Below are positions 1 to 10,187 of a stretch of DNA of 64,000 bases, piece after piece (position 1 is the first letter of the stretch; each line of letters starts with the position of its first letter). A program made the position numbers and the translations under genes. Origin of the DNA: Dactylonectria macrodidyma (Eukaryota > Ascomycota > Sordariomycetes > Hypocreales > Nectriaceae). The DNA is taken from the NCBI GenBank assembly GCA_020744425.1, contig JAGMUV010000004.1, positions 2,976,001-3,040,000 of the forward strand, given 5' to 3'. The notes under the pieces are model-generated. The model did no database searches and had not been told where the DNA came from. It saw nothing but the letters and a program-made list of their open reading frames with translations.

Positions 1-1374
1 CTCAGCTTCCAGCTTCGCGATTCTCTCCTCCAACTCCTCAAAGCGGATAGCCTTTCGCTCTCGAGACTTTCGCGCTGCCAGAGTGTTTCGGGCACGCTTC
101 ATTGCAATGGTGTCGCTGGGGTCCTCCACGATGATGGGAGGCAGGGGCTTGTCTCGCTTGCGAGCAGCCACTCCAGAAACAGACGAGTGTCGAGCGGAAG
201 GTGGCGAGTTGCCAGACTTCCTGCGACCAGCAGACGATGATCGTTCGACTGGCTCCAGATCCTCAGACCGCTGAGCGGGTGAGTTGTCAACACTTGGCTG
301 TTCAGGGACAGTGGTGGTGTCCTGAGGGAACAGAGGGAACCAGGGGTCACCAGAGCCCTCGAAATCGGCGCTACCGAAGTTGGGCGATACATCATATCCA
401 TCAGTGAAATCAGGGGACTCGTTGTAGATGGAGGGCGATGTCAAGGCTGTGAGAGCCGACGAGTTGGGAGCAGACATGAATGGTTCATGGATCAGCAGAT
501 CCTGGGGCGACACAGTGCCCAGGTTGGAAGTGGAGCTGGAAGCACTGTTGAAATCAAAAACAGTGGGTACAGCAGGAGAGGAGAAGGCCGTGTTGGCCCC
601 GCCCTCAAAGGCAGTGAACTCTTCGAGTTCGACGTCTGCATGTGATGGTGAGTGAGAGGAACTAGTACAAGAAGCGGGAGACAAACCTGCGGCGTTCATC
701 ATCTTGGCGGTTTGTTGGACACTACCGGTACTCTGAGAAAAGAGGGGGACAGGAGGTCTAGCAGGACGGTTCTGCTGATTCAAGGCGATGGACGACGAGG
801 GAGCCGAAGAAGCGTAAAACTGATTCTGGGTGCGGTTTGCAGGGGACGATGGATGACCAAAAGCGTGCAATAATTGGGCTACTCGTTGGTTCTGAACAGC
901 AGGGGAAACTGGCTGTTGACGGCGATATTGTTGATGAGACGAGTGACGTCGCTGGGATGGCAGCGAGTTGGGAGACCGATTAGGGAGCTGACGAGGCAGA
1001 GGCTGGTCGAACAAGACAAAGTCCTGCGGGGGTGTTTCGGGACTCTGTAGCTGTTGATGCGCGGGTGGTGCCGGCAGGGAATTCGTGGAGGGAAGCCATG
1101 ATGACTGGGGATCCGTGGTGAAGACTGGAAAGTCTTGGTTGGAAATGTTGGCGGTTGTGAGGGAACTAATGCTGAAGCTGTTCAAAGCAGGGCTGAAGTT
1201 CAGATCGACCGGAAGGTGAACTGAACGGGGGGATTGAGTGGAGTGGTTTGGTGGAAAGTCCGGGGACTGAATCTTGACTGAGGGGGGGGAAACGCGGAGG
1301 AGGGGGTTGTTTAAAACATTTTGCTGGTCGCCTTGGGCGCAGAACAATAGGTTGATATTCTGTGTGGATAGTAT
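1..1374 (-). CDS. cpc1: Cross-pathway control bZIP activator CPC1/CpcA (Gcn4 family), 3' part cut by window edge
   Basis: Nuclear bZIP activator of amino-acid biosynthesis genes, the Gcn4/CPC1 orthologue. Two exons are visible, about 1374-687 and 635-1, joined across a 51-bp GT-AG intron (636-686) in phase 1. The first exon is Ser/Pro/Gln-rich and contains QSPETPPQDFVLFD, typical of the family's activation region. The second is acidic (DVELEEFTAFEG) and ends in the Gcn4-type basic region KRARNTLAARKSRERK followed by the start of the leucine zipper (FEELEERIAKLE), which runs off the left edge. The reading frame stays open upstream to about 1374 but has no in-frame ATG before the MM just before the intron. 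The 5' limit given is therefore the in-frame ATA in a start-like context (CACCATA), and the true start is unresolved. Identity is very secure; the N-terminus is not. Confidence 0.93.
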   Translation of the reverse strand, partial: MLSTQNINLLFCAQGDQQNVLNNPLLRVSPPSVKIQSPDFPPNHSTQSPRSVHLPVDLNFSPALNSFSISSLTTANISNQDFPVFTTDPQSSWLPSTNSLPAPPAHQQLQSPETPPQDFVLFDQPLPRQLPNRSPNSLPSQRRHSSHQQYRRQQPVSPAVQNQRVAQLLHAFGHPSSPANRTQNQFYASSAPSSSIALNQQNRPARPPVPLFSQSTGSVQQTAKMMNAAGLSPASCTSSSHSPSHADVELEEFTAFEGGANTAFSSPAVPTVFDFNSASSSTSNLGTVSPQDLLIHEPFMSAPNSSALTALTSPSIYNESPDFTDGYDVSPNFGSADFEGSGDPWFPLFPQDTTTVPEQPSVDNSPAQRSEDLEPVERSSSAGRRKSGNSPPSARHSSVSGVAARKRDKPLPPIIVEDPSDTIAMKRARNTLAARKSRERKAIRFEELEERIAKLEAE

Positions 1375-1459
1375 GGTGAAGTTGGGAAGAGGAAAAGTTG
1401 GGTGAGAGAGAAGGAAAGAGAAAAGTTGTGGACTGGAAAATGGGGACAATTTGTATTTC

Positions 1460-1588
1460 TCAGGCAACAAACTCAGCCAGGCGCGAGGGCTGAGGGCAAG
1501 AGGCAAGGGCAAGTGTGGGTGGTCGGCCTGGGCGGGCAGGACAGAGCGCGTGCATGTACCCCATACAGAACCGAGGATGCGGGGGCAT
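1460..1588 (-). promoter_or_regulatory. Upstream ORF 2 of cpc1 (42 codons)
   Basis: This ORF starts MPPHPRFCMGYMH and stops with TGA 86 bases before the in-frame ATA. A long second uORF of about this size (41 codons in Neurospora cpc-1, from memory) is the element that blocks translation of Gcn4/CPC1 when amino acids are plentiful. Position, order and length fit that role. If an intron removes this stretch, the role would not apply. Confidence 0.55.
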
Positions 1589-1603
1589 GGGAGGCACTAA
1601 CGG

Positions 1604-1672
1604 CTACCTGCTGCAAATAAGGCACGGGCGTGTTAGCCGTGGCTGAGCGAGTCCAGGTACCCCTCGGTACAT
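1604..1672 (-). promoter_or_regulatory. Upstream ORF 1 of cpc1 (22 codons)
   Basis: A 22-codon ORF beginning MYRGVPGLAQ and ending at TAG, just upstream of uORF2. Neurospora cpc-1 has a first uORF of about 20 codons (from memory), so the two-uORF layout matches. Its last codons overlap a possible splice donor (CAG/GTAGCC). The transcription start is unknown, so whether uORF1 lies in the mRNA is an inference. Confidence 0.45.
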
Positions 1673-1714
1673 TGGCAGCTGCGACGCCCTTCCGGAGCGA
1701 CATGGCTCCGCCGA

Positions 1715-1721
1715 TGACTCA
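1715..1721. promoter_or_regulatory. CPC1/Gcn4 binding site TGACTCA upstream of cpc1
   Basis: A perfect TGACTCA, the 7-bp Gcn4/CPC1 recognition sequence, lies 43 bp upstream of uORF1. It suggests autoregulation of cpc1, as known for the Neurospora gene. The function here is inferred from sequence only. Confidence 0.5.
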
Positions 1722-3666
1722 CACCTTTCGCGCCAACCCGTTTGGGCCTGGCCGGTTGTGCCGGGTGCAACCAGCGCCTCAGACGGCGCCCTGCTTTTGC
1801 GCCCTGTGCGTCCTGGGGCAAGGCGCCTCCATTGCACCTCAGGCTTTGCCTGTCACGGTACGTACCTATCTTACCAACCAAGCCCCCGCTAGGACACACA
1901 CATTTTGCTGGCGCCTTTGAGGTCCCAGTCGCTGTGCGGAAAGGAGTTCCTTTGGCCTGGACAGCCCTGCCAAAAGGCCCTGTGGCTCGCCTCTAGTTCC
2001 CCCAATCCCTCTCGTCCAAGCCCTGTAGCTCGTCCCCCCCTTAACGTCCCCCCCGAAGCAGACCTAACAGAACCAAGCCCGCCTGCACCTCAGCCCCAAT
2101 TAGTGCAAAGCCCCCATTAAACACTGAACATTTGGCGTTGTGCAGCCCATCCAGTTGCACAACAAGGCCACAGAGGCTCAGGGTTGAGGCCGGCATGTCG
2201 ACCAATGCGTGGATTACCAATTGCCTGCTATCCGTCCCATGGCCCCAACAGCCACCACAAGCCAGTCGCAGATCAGCATTTGCTCCAGCTGACGACGGCG
2301 ATGATGGAAGCAAGCGACGAATCGCCGGATGCTCTGCAGTAGCTGCATGCACCCATGGATCAAAGTTGCTGGCGTCGCTCTGCCTTCTTGTCTGCCTCCC
2401 TGCGCCCTTTCGTGATCCCTGGCAGGTTTCAACTTTCCAATCCAGCCATTCCTAACTCACAGCCAGTCCGAGGACAGTTTGTTGTTGTTCTCCAATTTTT
2501 TCGGTCCGTCATTCAAGGAGGACTCTTATCTCGCACAGTGGTCCACAACTCACGACACCACACTGTGTGCTTGGGGAAATCCCATTCCCTTGAGCCAGTG
2601 TGCCAGTACGGAATTGCTGGTAATCCTTGTCAGCAACCACAGCCCACATGCCTTGCGGAGGAGGGCAGCCGAGAGTAGTATTGCCATGCTTGTCAGCATC
2701 CAGCAAACCCTCACGTCCCCAATTCGATGCACGCCGTCATGTGCATCTTCAACCGGGAATAAAATGTTGTAAATATCGCAACAAATACAAAAACTGCGCA
2801 ATCCAAGGCAGAGGCAAATCTTGCATCTGCGGACTGCAAAGCTTCGTAAGCGCGATTGAGTGTTAGTCCTTCGCACGGTGGAAGCTAAAGCGTGTCGGGG
2901 TTCCGCATATTACACGCAAGATGGAGGTGTGGAAACGAGACGCGCGCCAGGCTAACAACGCTGGCCTCAGTTACAGAGGAGCCTGCGGAACGGGGGCCTT
3001 TTCTCGCTTGACCAGTTCCATAATCCATATCACACACGATTACGGGCTCCGTGCGGATAGTGCCCAGTAACGTCAGCGATGTTTGTCCAGCGCCATGTTA
3101 AATCCTGTGCGGTGGTACGGGAAACATAGTACAGTACAGTACGAAACCTCGCCCGTATGCGCATAGCCACTTTAGCCGCAACAGAGGCAAGCCTCGGACC
3201 CTCGGAGCCACTCCATGCAGCTAATTACCTCGTCTTACTTTTTCCCGTTCTTCCTTCCCCTGCGCGTCCATTGGATCTCGCCGTTGCCGTCGCCGTCCCA
3301 TCACCATTCCCAGGCGACTTACGAAATACAGGGTACGTGCGTAATTTCCTCGTACCGATACACAAATACGCTCATTATCCCTTTGCCTACCTTCCTCAGC
3401 AGCTGCCGTAGCAGCTTTTATGACAATTTCCCACGTATTTTCACCCATGCTGATGGCTTATCAATTGATCAAGCAGACATGCGTTGTCTTTTGCTTCATT
3501 GACGTTCCTCGGTTGTGGTGTGGCCGCCTAAAACCTCTGTCTCTCCAGCTGCTGCCGCGACTTACACGGGATTTCCGTCCCGGGTGTGCCTTACATAGGC
3601 ACCGCTCCTACTAACAAACTATCTTCAGAATATTACTTTAGCTATTAATAAATAATTATACTACGC
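1722..3666. other. Intergenic, 1.9 kb, no gene seen
   Basis: Upstream region of cpc1 and downstream region of the CFEM-like gene. The ORFs here are short, overlap in several frames and resemble nothing I know. It holds one GTACGTAC palindrome at 1858-1865. I see no tRNA or repeat. Confidence 0.6.
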
Positions 3667-4544
3667 TTAAATACAGGTCTCTGATGGAAAAGGTCGCTCC
3701 TTCTTTTTCCATTGATTTATTCCGAACACTACCATTACGACAATCGTTATTGCCGCAATTATAACACCAACAATTGTCGCAATCTCAGCAGATCTTGACA
3801 TAGAGTTCCCACCTCCCCCTTGTAGCGCAGTTGATGTCGTGGCTACCGCAGATGTGTGGCTAATGGACGAGGATTCAGAGGCGAAACTAGTACTTGACGA
3901 GGACCAGTTCAGCAAAGAGCTGCCAGTAGAATCGCCTTTGGTTTGCCTAGTTAGATCGCCGCTCTCTCGTAGAGGATCAGAAGACTTACTAGGACATATG
4001 CAAGCGACGCCATTGACATACCTTGTGTAATGTGGGTTGAACTGGACGAGTCTGGCCTGGTGCTAATGACGGTTTCAGTTACTGTCATAGTATGCGAGTC
4101 ATCTGTTGCTGTGATCGGTTGGTCGGTCGGTTGGTCGGTCGTAGTCGTGGCAGAAACCGTAGCTGGAGTTGCTGCGGTATAGCCTTGATCCAAACAGTAG
4201 TTCTCATATAGGCTCGCAGCGGTTGAGAGATCCTCCGTGTAGCCACCAATGAGGTTGCATTGGGTGCTCACGCACACTGTCAGGTAGCTTTGAGCGAGGC
4301 TTTGAAGATTTGTACGGCAATAGCAATTGTTCGGGACCGCACGTTGCCCCTCCACCACGTCGCAATTAAGAACACCTCCAATTTGGTCCACGTCTCCTGC
4401 GTTGTACCCCCAAAAGCAGTTCTTGGCACAACGCCGCAGGGAGGTGTACACTTCGACTTTTGCGATCGATTGCGGATCGTCAGGTGCAGCGAGCACGAGT
4501 ATAGGGCCGAAGATGGTTAAACATAGTGGAAGTGACAGAATCAT
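3667..4544 (-). CDS. CFEM-like cysteine-rich surface protein with one transmembrane segment
   Basis: Secreted or plasma-membrane protein of unknown ligand. Exons 4544-4022 and 3935-3667 join across an 87-bp intron (donor GTATGT, branch CTAAC, acceptor AAAG) to give 263 residues. The order is a signal peptide (about 1-19, ending LVLAAP), then an eight-cysteine domain (about 35-120) with the pattern CxxxC...C...CYC...C...C...C as in CFEM-type proteins, a Thr/Ser/Asp-Gln-Pro stalk, a single membrane helix (IATIVGVIIAAITIVVMVV) and a short basic cytoplasmic tail (NQWKKK). The CFEM call rests on cysteine number and order; a WSC-like stress sensor is the main alternative. If the intron is retained the protein would be 197 residues with a different hydrophobic end. 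Confidence 0.75.
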
Positions 4545-4784
4545 GGTTAGCTAATAGGGCTGGTAGATGATGGAGTGAGGGTAAGTAGCTCGGGAGAGTT
4601 GCTGGTGTGGCATTGGGTACTTTACTTATGCTTGAGTATTGAGTGTGGAGGAGCGTTTATCACAATGCAGCACTTTCAACCTTGCCTTCTCAGCCTCACG
4701 ACTATCGAGCTGTCCTGAAGGCAGGGCGCCAAGAAATCGCCAATCATGTACGGTTATTTCTAAACCAAGACATGCCACCTCGAC

Positions 4785-5668
4785 CTAGAGCCATCTAGAC
4801 CTCCTAGGAGGCGTTTGTGGCGTTGTCTTCCGCTCATTCAGCCGCTCCTTAGACATGCAGAATGTCAATTTTGGTGATAGAGGCGTCGGTAGTTCGCCAG
4901 GCACGCCAGGAATGCAAGAGCAAATGCTTCTGACCCCGCCGACCATCAACGCCACAGGCCAGCTCAGCTCATTTAGTGCGAGTGGTTGGGCGCTGTAGTC
5001 CCGCATCAGTTTTTTGAATAACTCAGATTTCCCTGAGCGCTCAAGTCATCTTCCGACTCCTCGATTCGTTACTCGGCCAGTGCAAGCCCGACGAGTTGTC
5101 GTGGCCTGGTGGCCCGAACCCGGCATGAAGGCGAGTTGCTCTCATCGCAAATGGTCTTGATAATGATATGTAACAAATCCGTCACCGCCGTACAATCCAA
5201 CCCCTAAACGATTCACCGCCCGTAGCTTTTTTTCACCACTGAGGAATTGATATCCCAGCCTCGCTGCGCCACCCTTAACTGTAAGGAACCGTAGCTGAGC
5301 AGTTGCGGGGATGTAACAGCCTCCCGTTAGCTAAGGCAAGAGCATTTGACTATTCACATATTCTTGGGTGCGAAATATAGCACCAGCGGGGTCGAAGTCA
5401 GAGGTCGTGAACTATTCAGAGGTTGTCCTGTAGACGTGTCTATGTTGCCCAGGGCAGGGTGATGATCGGGCAGTAGCCTGCCTCGCTCAATACCTACTCT
5501 TGGGCCCCATCGCTTGAAGCGGCCGTTGGCAATTATGAACTGAGTGCCGAGAACGTGCAAGTCACTTCCGAATGTCTGGTAGGACTGTACTTTGTCGATG
5601 ACCTCCAGGCAGGAGCTGAAGCGTCCGGGGAGCCCAGTGAGCCTAACAACGAGGTCGACAGTCTCCAT
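4785..5668 (-). pseudogene. Decayed HeLo-domain gene (HET-S/NLR-type N-terminal domain)
   Basis: The HeLo domain is the N-terminal membrane-acting domain of HET-S and of many fungal NLR-like incompatibility proteins. The first 104-codon frame (5668-5354) starts METVDLVVRLTGL and carries the family features CLEVIDKVQSY, TFGSD and RFKRWG. The domain then breaks off. It resumes about 190 bp later in another stretch containing IIKTICDESNSP (about 5170-5130), then reaches a stop, a TGA where the family has a tryptophan, and a frameshift before a stretch reading ELFKKLMRDYSA (about 5010). No NACHT, ankyrin or WD repeats follow. With several stops and shifts it is read as a relic. The left limit is approximate. 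Confidence 0.7.
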
Positions 5669-6110
5669 GGCGTTGGGTCTTTAATGTGTTGGTGTGAACT
5701 GATGAGAGTGCCTCGCAAAATATCCCACACTCAGCCACTCATGCGCGAGGCTATTTGTTAGGCGTACAGAGCTGATCTACCGGTGCGACTATTAGGTGGG
5801 TCATACTTGCCTCCGTCAAGTTGACTTTATCAAAAAACGGGGCGCACCCGCGAAGGTCTATCTTCGGGTCGGATACGCCCACCAACAAATGGCTGACTCA
5901 ACACATCTAGGTAGGCACCTATGTCCCGCATGAGACCTACCTCTTGGTCTCATCAACCTACCCCCTTCAAACAGGTTACCCGGCATTACACTATTTAGCA
6001 TCGAAACCTCGCATATCTACTAACTCACAGGGAAGATCCAGTGGGGGGCACGGGGCACTTCTCTCAACCAACTCCCACACATATTGAACCCCGCTCGCCG
6101 GAACCTCAAC
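5669..6110. other. Intergenic between HeLo relic and QNS1
   Basis: 442 bp that must contain the QNS1 promoter. No ORF or motif worth naming. Degenerate ACCTAC/GACCTACC copies occur around 5900-5980. Confidence 0.5.
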
Positions 6111-9100
6111 ATGGGTCACCTCATCACCGTCGCGACCTGTTCTCTGAACCAATGGGCGTTAGATGTAAGTGCATAAACGACAGTCTTATATCTGGCTTCG
6201 CGAATCCCTTACGCTATTGCTTTAATCGATTGCACTCTTCATTGATAGCTGACCCTGAATGCAATAGTGGGAAGGAAATACGGAGCGCATTATCAGAAGC
6301 ATCCACCAGGCAAAGGCTGCTGGCGCGCGGCTGCGTGTAGGCCCTGTAAGTATAGTCCGAGTACAATGAAAAGGTAAAATCATAACTGACGACAGTGAAA
6401 GGAGTTGGAAATCTGCGGTTATGGCTGTCTCGACCATCTGCTGGAGGTCAGTTGTCTCCCCGAAGACGTTCATAGAAGTATTGTCATTCTCACAACTTAG
6501 TAGCAAGACCTGTATCTCCATTGCTGGGAGATGCTCCAAAAGATTCTCCTGGACAAGAGCTGCTATGGCTGTGTGCTTGACATTGGCATGCCCGTCCAAC
6601 ACAGGTGACTCTTATTCAGGTTAATTTGAGATCTCGTATTCGGTCACTGACACGCTCTTGAAGAAACCAACGGTTCAACTGCCGAGTCCTTTGCTTGGAT
6701 GGCAAGATTCTCATGATTCGGGTACGTCTTTGCTTTGTCTCAGCCCAATAATTATGCTCACACATAGAGTAGCCCAAGATGTGGCTCGCGAACGACGGAA
6801 ATTATCGTGAGATGCGCCACTTCACGCCATGGCTCCAGCCCCGAGAGACGGAGGAATATCATCTTCCGCGAATGATTCAGGAGTTGCAAGGCGCAACCCA
6901 TGTCACCTTCGGAGATGCTGTCGTATCGACACCAGACACCTGCTTTGGTGCCGAAACCTGCGAGGAGCTCTTCACGCCTCGGTCGCCTCACATTGTGAGT
7001 CATCACTCTTTTCACCATTCCAATTAATTTAAGATAGAATCTGACCATTTCAGGATATGTCACTGGATGGAGTTGGTATGTATATTCTCCACAAGCGAAA
7101 TTCACCGCTCACATCTCGCAGAGGTTTTCACGAATAGCTCTGGAAGTCACTTCGTAAGTACACTAGACCTTCCTACTTTCCTTACAAAGTTATTGACAGA
7201 AGAATTCCAAGACACTGCAGAAATTGGATCTTCGTTTGCAGCTTATCACGGAGGCCACTCGCAAATGTGGCGGTGTTTACCTCTATTCCAACCAGAAAGG
7301 AGTGAGTGAAGAGTCCACCGCACACTGCCTGCTCTGTATTAACAAATTATAGTGCGACGGCGACAGATTGTTCTATGATGGCAGCTGCATGATTCTGGTC
7401 AATGGAGACGTGGTGGCCCAGGGAACGCAGTTCAGTCTCCTCGATGTCGAGGTCGTTACCGCGACAGTAGACCTCGAAGAAATCCGGGCGTACCGCTCCT
7501 CGATCAGCAGAGGACTCCAGGCCGCAACCTCCAAAGCCAAATATCAGCGCATCCAGGTTCCGTTCGAGCTCGGCTCTGGAGATGAAGACATCGATGCCAG
7601 CCTGCAGCCGTCGCGGCCCATCCAGCCAAAGTTCCATTCCGTGGAGGAGGAGATTGCGCTGTGTGCTGGTGCATATCTTTGGGATGTCAGTGTAGTCATC
7701 CTCACATCATTTGCTAGGCTGACTCTAGGCACTTGCAGTATCTCCGAAGATCTGGTACAGCCGGATATTTGGTCCCCCTGAGTGGCGGAATTGATTCATG
7801 TGCTACAGCAAGTAAGTCGAATTATTTGTATCCATCCAAAGGCAGTATTTGGACATGTCACTTACTCGATTTCAGCAATTGTCTTCTCCATGTGCCGAAT
7901 GGCCATTGAAGCCATGGAACAAGGAAACGCTCAAGTCATCGAAGACATCAAACGTCTGGCCAAATATCAGGGCGACGGTGTGCTCCCCAAGACACCGCAA
8001 GCGCTCTGCAACCAGATATTCCACACCATCTACATGGGCATGAAGAAGCAGAGCTCCCATGAAACACGCCAGCGCGCCAAGGAGCTCGCCGAAGCTATCG
8101 GCAGCTATCACATTAACCTAGACATTGATGACGTGTACCAGGCCCAGAAGAACCTGCTTGTCACCACCATGCAGTTTGAACCCAGATTCAAGGTGGAGGG
8201 CGGAACGCAGCAGGAAAACTTGACCCTTCAGTGCCTGCAGGCACGAATTCGCATGGTCACAGCCTACGAATTTGGGCAAATCCTACCGACTGCGCGAGAA
8301 CGACCCGGAGGCGGTAGTCTCTTAGTCTTAGGGAGTGCCAATGTTGGGGAGGTGAGTTCATATTCCTACTCATCATATTCCTCGTCAGGCCGCTCGTCGA
8401 AATTGTTCAGTGGTTAATTCTTACAGTCTCTCCGCGGATACCTCACGAAGTAATTAGTTTAAACTTCCCGTAGATGTCATTTGCTAACAAGCCCTTAGGT
8501 ATGACTGCTCAAGTAAGTTGCCACCACCTTCTCGAAAGCACCGCGCATTGGCAATGTTGGGGTCTGCATAGGAGGCGTAATGAAAGAGCAACGACACACC
8601 CCGAACTGCCTTATGTGCCAAGGAGACGGCCGCCTTCTCCTCTTGGCTACGAAATAACGTCTGATTTCGTCATATCTAGAATGTCACGCTAATGTTATAA
8701 CCTAGGTGCGGACATTAACCCCATAGGCAGTATCGACAAGTCTGATCTCAAAGTATACTCTATGCTCTATATTCGTCAGACATTTATCATTCTAACACAC
8801 CACTAGCGATTCATCGCATGGGCCGAGAAGAAGTTCAAAATTCCTTGCCTCCACGATTTCTTGACTGCCGTCCCAACGGCCGAGCTGGTTCGTCAAGCTA
8901 GACTCCTATTCTTCTGCGTCTTAGGGGTTGCACTACGCGAGCTACCCCCTAATAAACCCCGATTCTGATCCAAATCCTGTCGCAGGAACCTATAACCGAG
9001 ACATATGTCCAGAGCGACGAGGCAGACATGGGAATGACCTACCCCGAGCTGACCATAATGGGTAATTCTATACCAGATGAACTCGAAATGCGCAGGCAAC

Positions 9101-9833
9101 TGACTGCAATGTCTACTATATAGGTCGCCATCGGCGCGTCAATCGACTTGGTCCATTCGGCAGTACGTAACCCCTACGTTTCTCTCCTCTTCACTTCGGC
9201 ATGCACCGCTTGCCTTGGGTATAGAACATCATGCGAACTGCCAGAGTCTTCAAGAAAGATAAAGTGCTGACTCGGAACTTGTACAGTGTTCCAACGACTC
9301 GTACACGACTGGAGCGCAGACAGAAAAGCTGTACCCGGCGACGAGGCTCCATTTTACACGCCTTCGGAGGTTGCACACAAAGTCAAGCGTACGTTGATGC
9401 CAATGCATTTCATCACCGTCCCTCTTCTGCCCAGACTTCTTGAACCAGTTGGCTAATCATGACCTATAGTATTCTTCCATTATTAGTTCGTTTTTCGTAT
9501 TCTTAAAGTCTGGATAACACTAATTCGTCAGTGCCATCAATCGCCACAAGATGACCACATTGACTCCATCTCTGCATGTAAGTAGCCTCAGTGTTCTTTC
9601 ATGGCTTGCTCCCAACTTGTTGCGTCACCCATCATTACCGTTGATGGACATAGCCAACCCTCCACACGATGTCATTACTAACTCTTGTACAGTGCAATGA
9701 TTACTCCCCAGACGACAACAGATTCGATCTGCGTCCATTTTTGTACCCGCCCTTCTGGAAGTCTTGGAGCTTCAAGAAGATTGACAAGGAACTTGCCAAG
9801 ATCGAAAAGCGGAGAGAAAAACAGGTGGCATAA
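6111..9833 (+). CDS. QNS1: Glutamine-dependent NAD+ synthetase, 22 exons
   Basis: Makes NAD+ from nicotinic acid adenine dinucleotide, ATP and glutamine in the last step of NAD+ synthesis. Exons: 6111-6164, 6268-6345, 6402-6446, 6504-6604, 6664-6721, 6773-6994, 7054-7075, 7122-7153, 7200-7301, 7353-7685, 7739-7811, 7876-8351, 8427-8449, 8499-8512, 8706-8752, 8807-8887, 8986-9061, 9124-9162, 9287-9388, 9470-9485, 9532-9577, 9693-9833, giving 726 residues (yeast 714). The start [18 protein letters not shown] is canonical. The nitrilase-type glutaminase triad falls at E45 (ELEICGYG), K114 (PKMW) and C175 (ETCEELF), the same numbering as the human enzyme. The synthetase P-loop SGGIDS is at 364-369 and the family C-terminus ([17 protein letters not shown]) is present. 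All joints are frame-consistent, so the gene appears intact. The intron number and tiny exons (14, 16, 22, 23 nt) are odd. At 7200 an alternative acceptor 3 nt downstream is possible. Confidence 0.95.
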
Positions 9834-10187
9834 AGGTCCCAGTCCCGCTCCAAGAGTCTACTTTGTGGGAGCTATAGTTGAGGATCAGGGTAGGAGATCA
9901 TAGACTGCAAGCTGCAGATAGACAACATCCTATATCTCTTGTAACCGTACGTGTGGCAGTTAAGAGTATCGTGAAACCGAATGATGTGTCATGCAATGAT
10001 AGAGCACTTCTTTTGCACTTCTCATCTCCCCCGGCACCGAATAGCAAAGTAAAGGGCGTGGCAATAGTGAACCCTGAATGGCGTTTGGGCATATGAGGTA
10101 GACGCTTTCCCTCACAAAGCCATGGTAGCGAAGAACCCCGACAGTAATACTCTTCCGATAAACCTCGCTACACCTCCTACAAGCTCA
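9834..10187. other. Short convergent intergenic stretch
   Basis: The 3' ends of QNS1 and the CCDC174-like gene meet here. Nothing else seen. Confidence 0.5.

Noticed and set aside
5176..9833. QNS1 region first looked like a pseudogene because its frame breaks every 50-300 bp
   Set aside because: Every break is bridged by a GT-AG intron in frame, and the catalytic residues fall at the numbering of the human enzyme.
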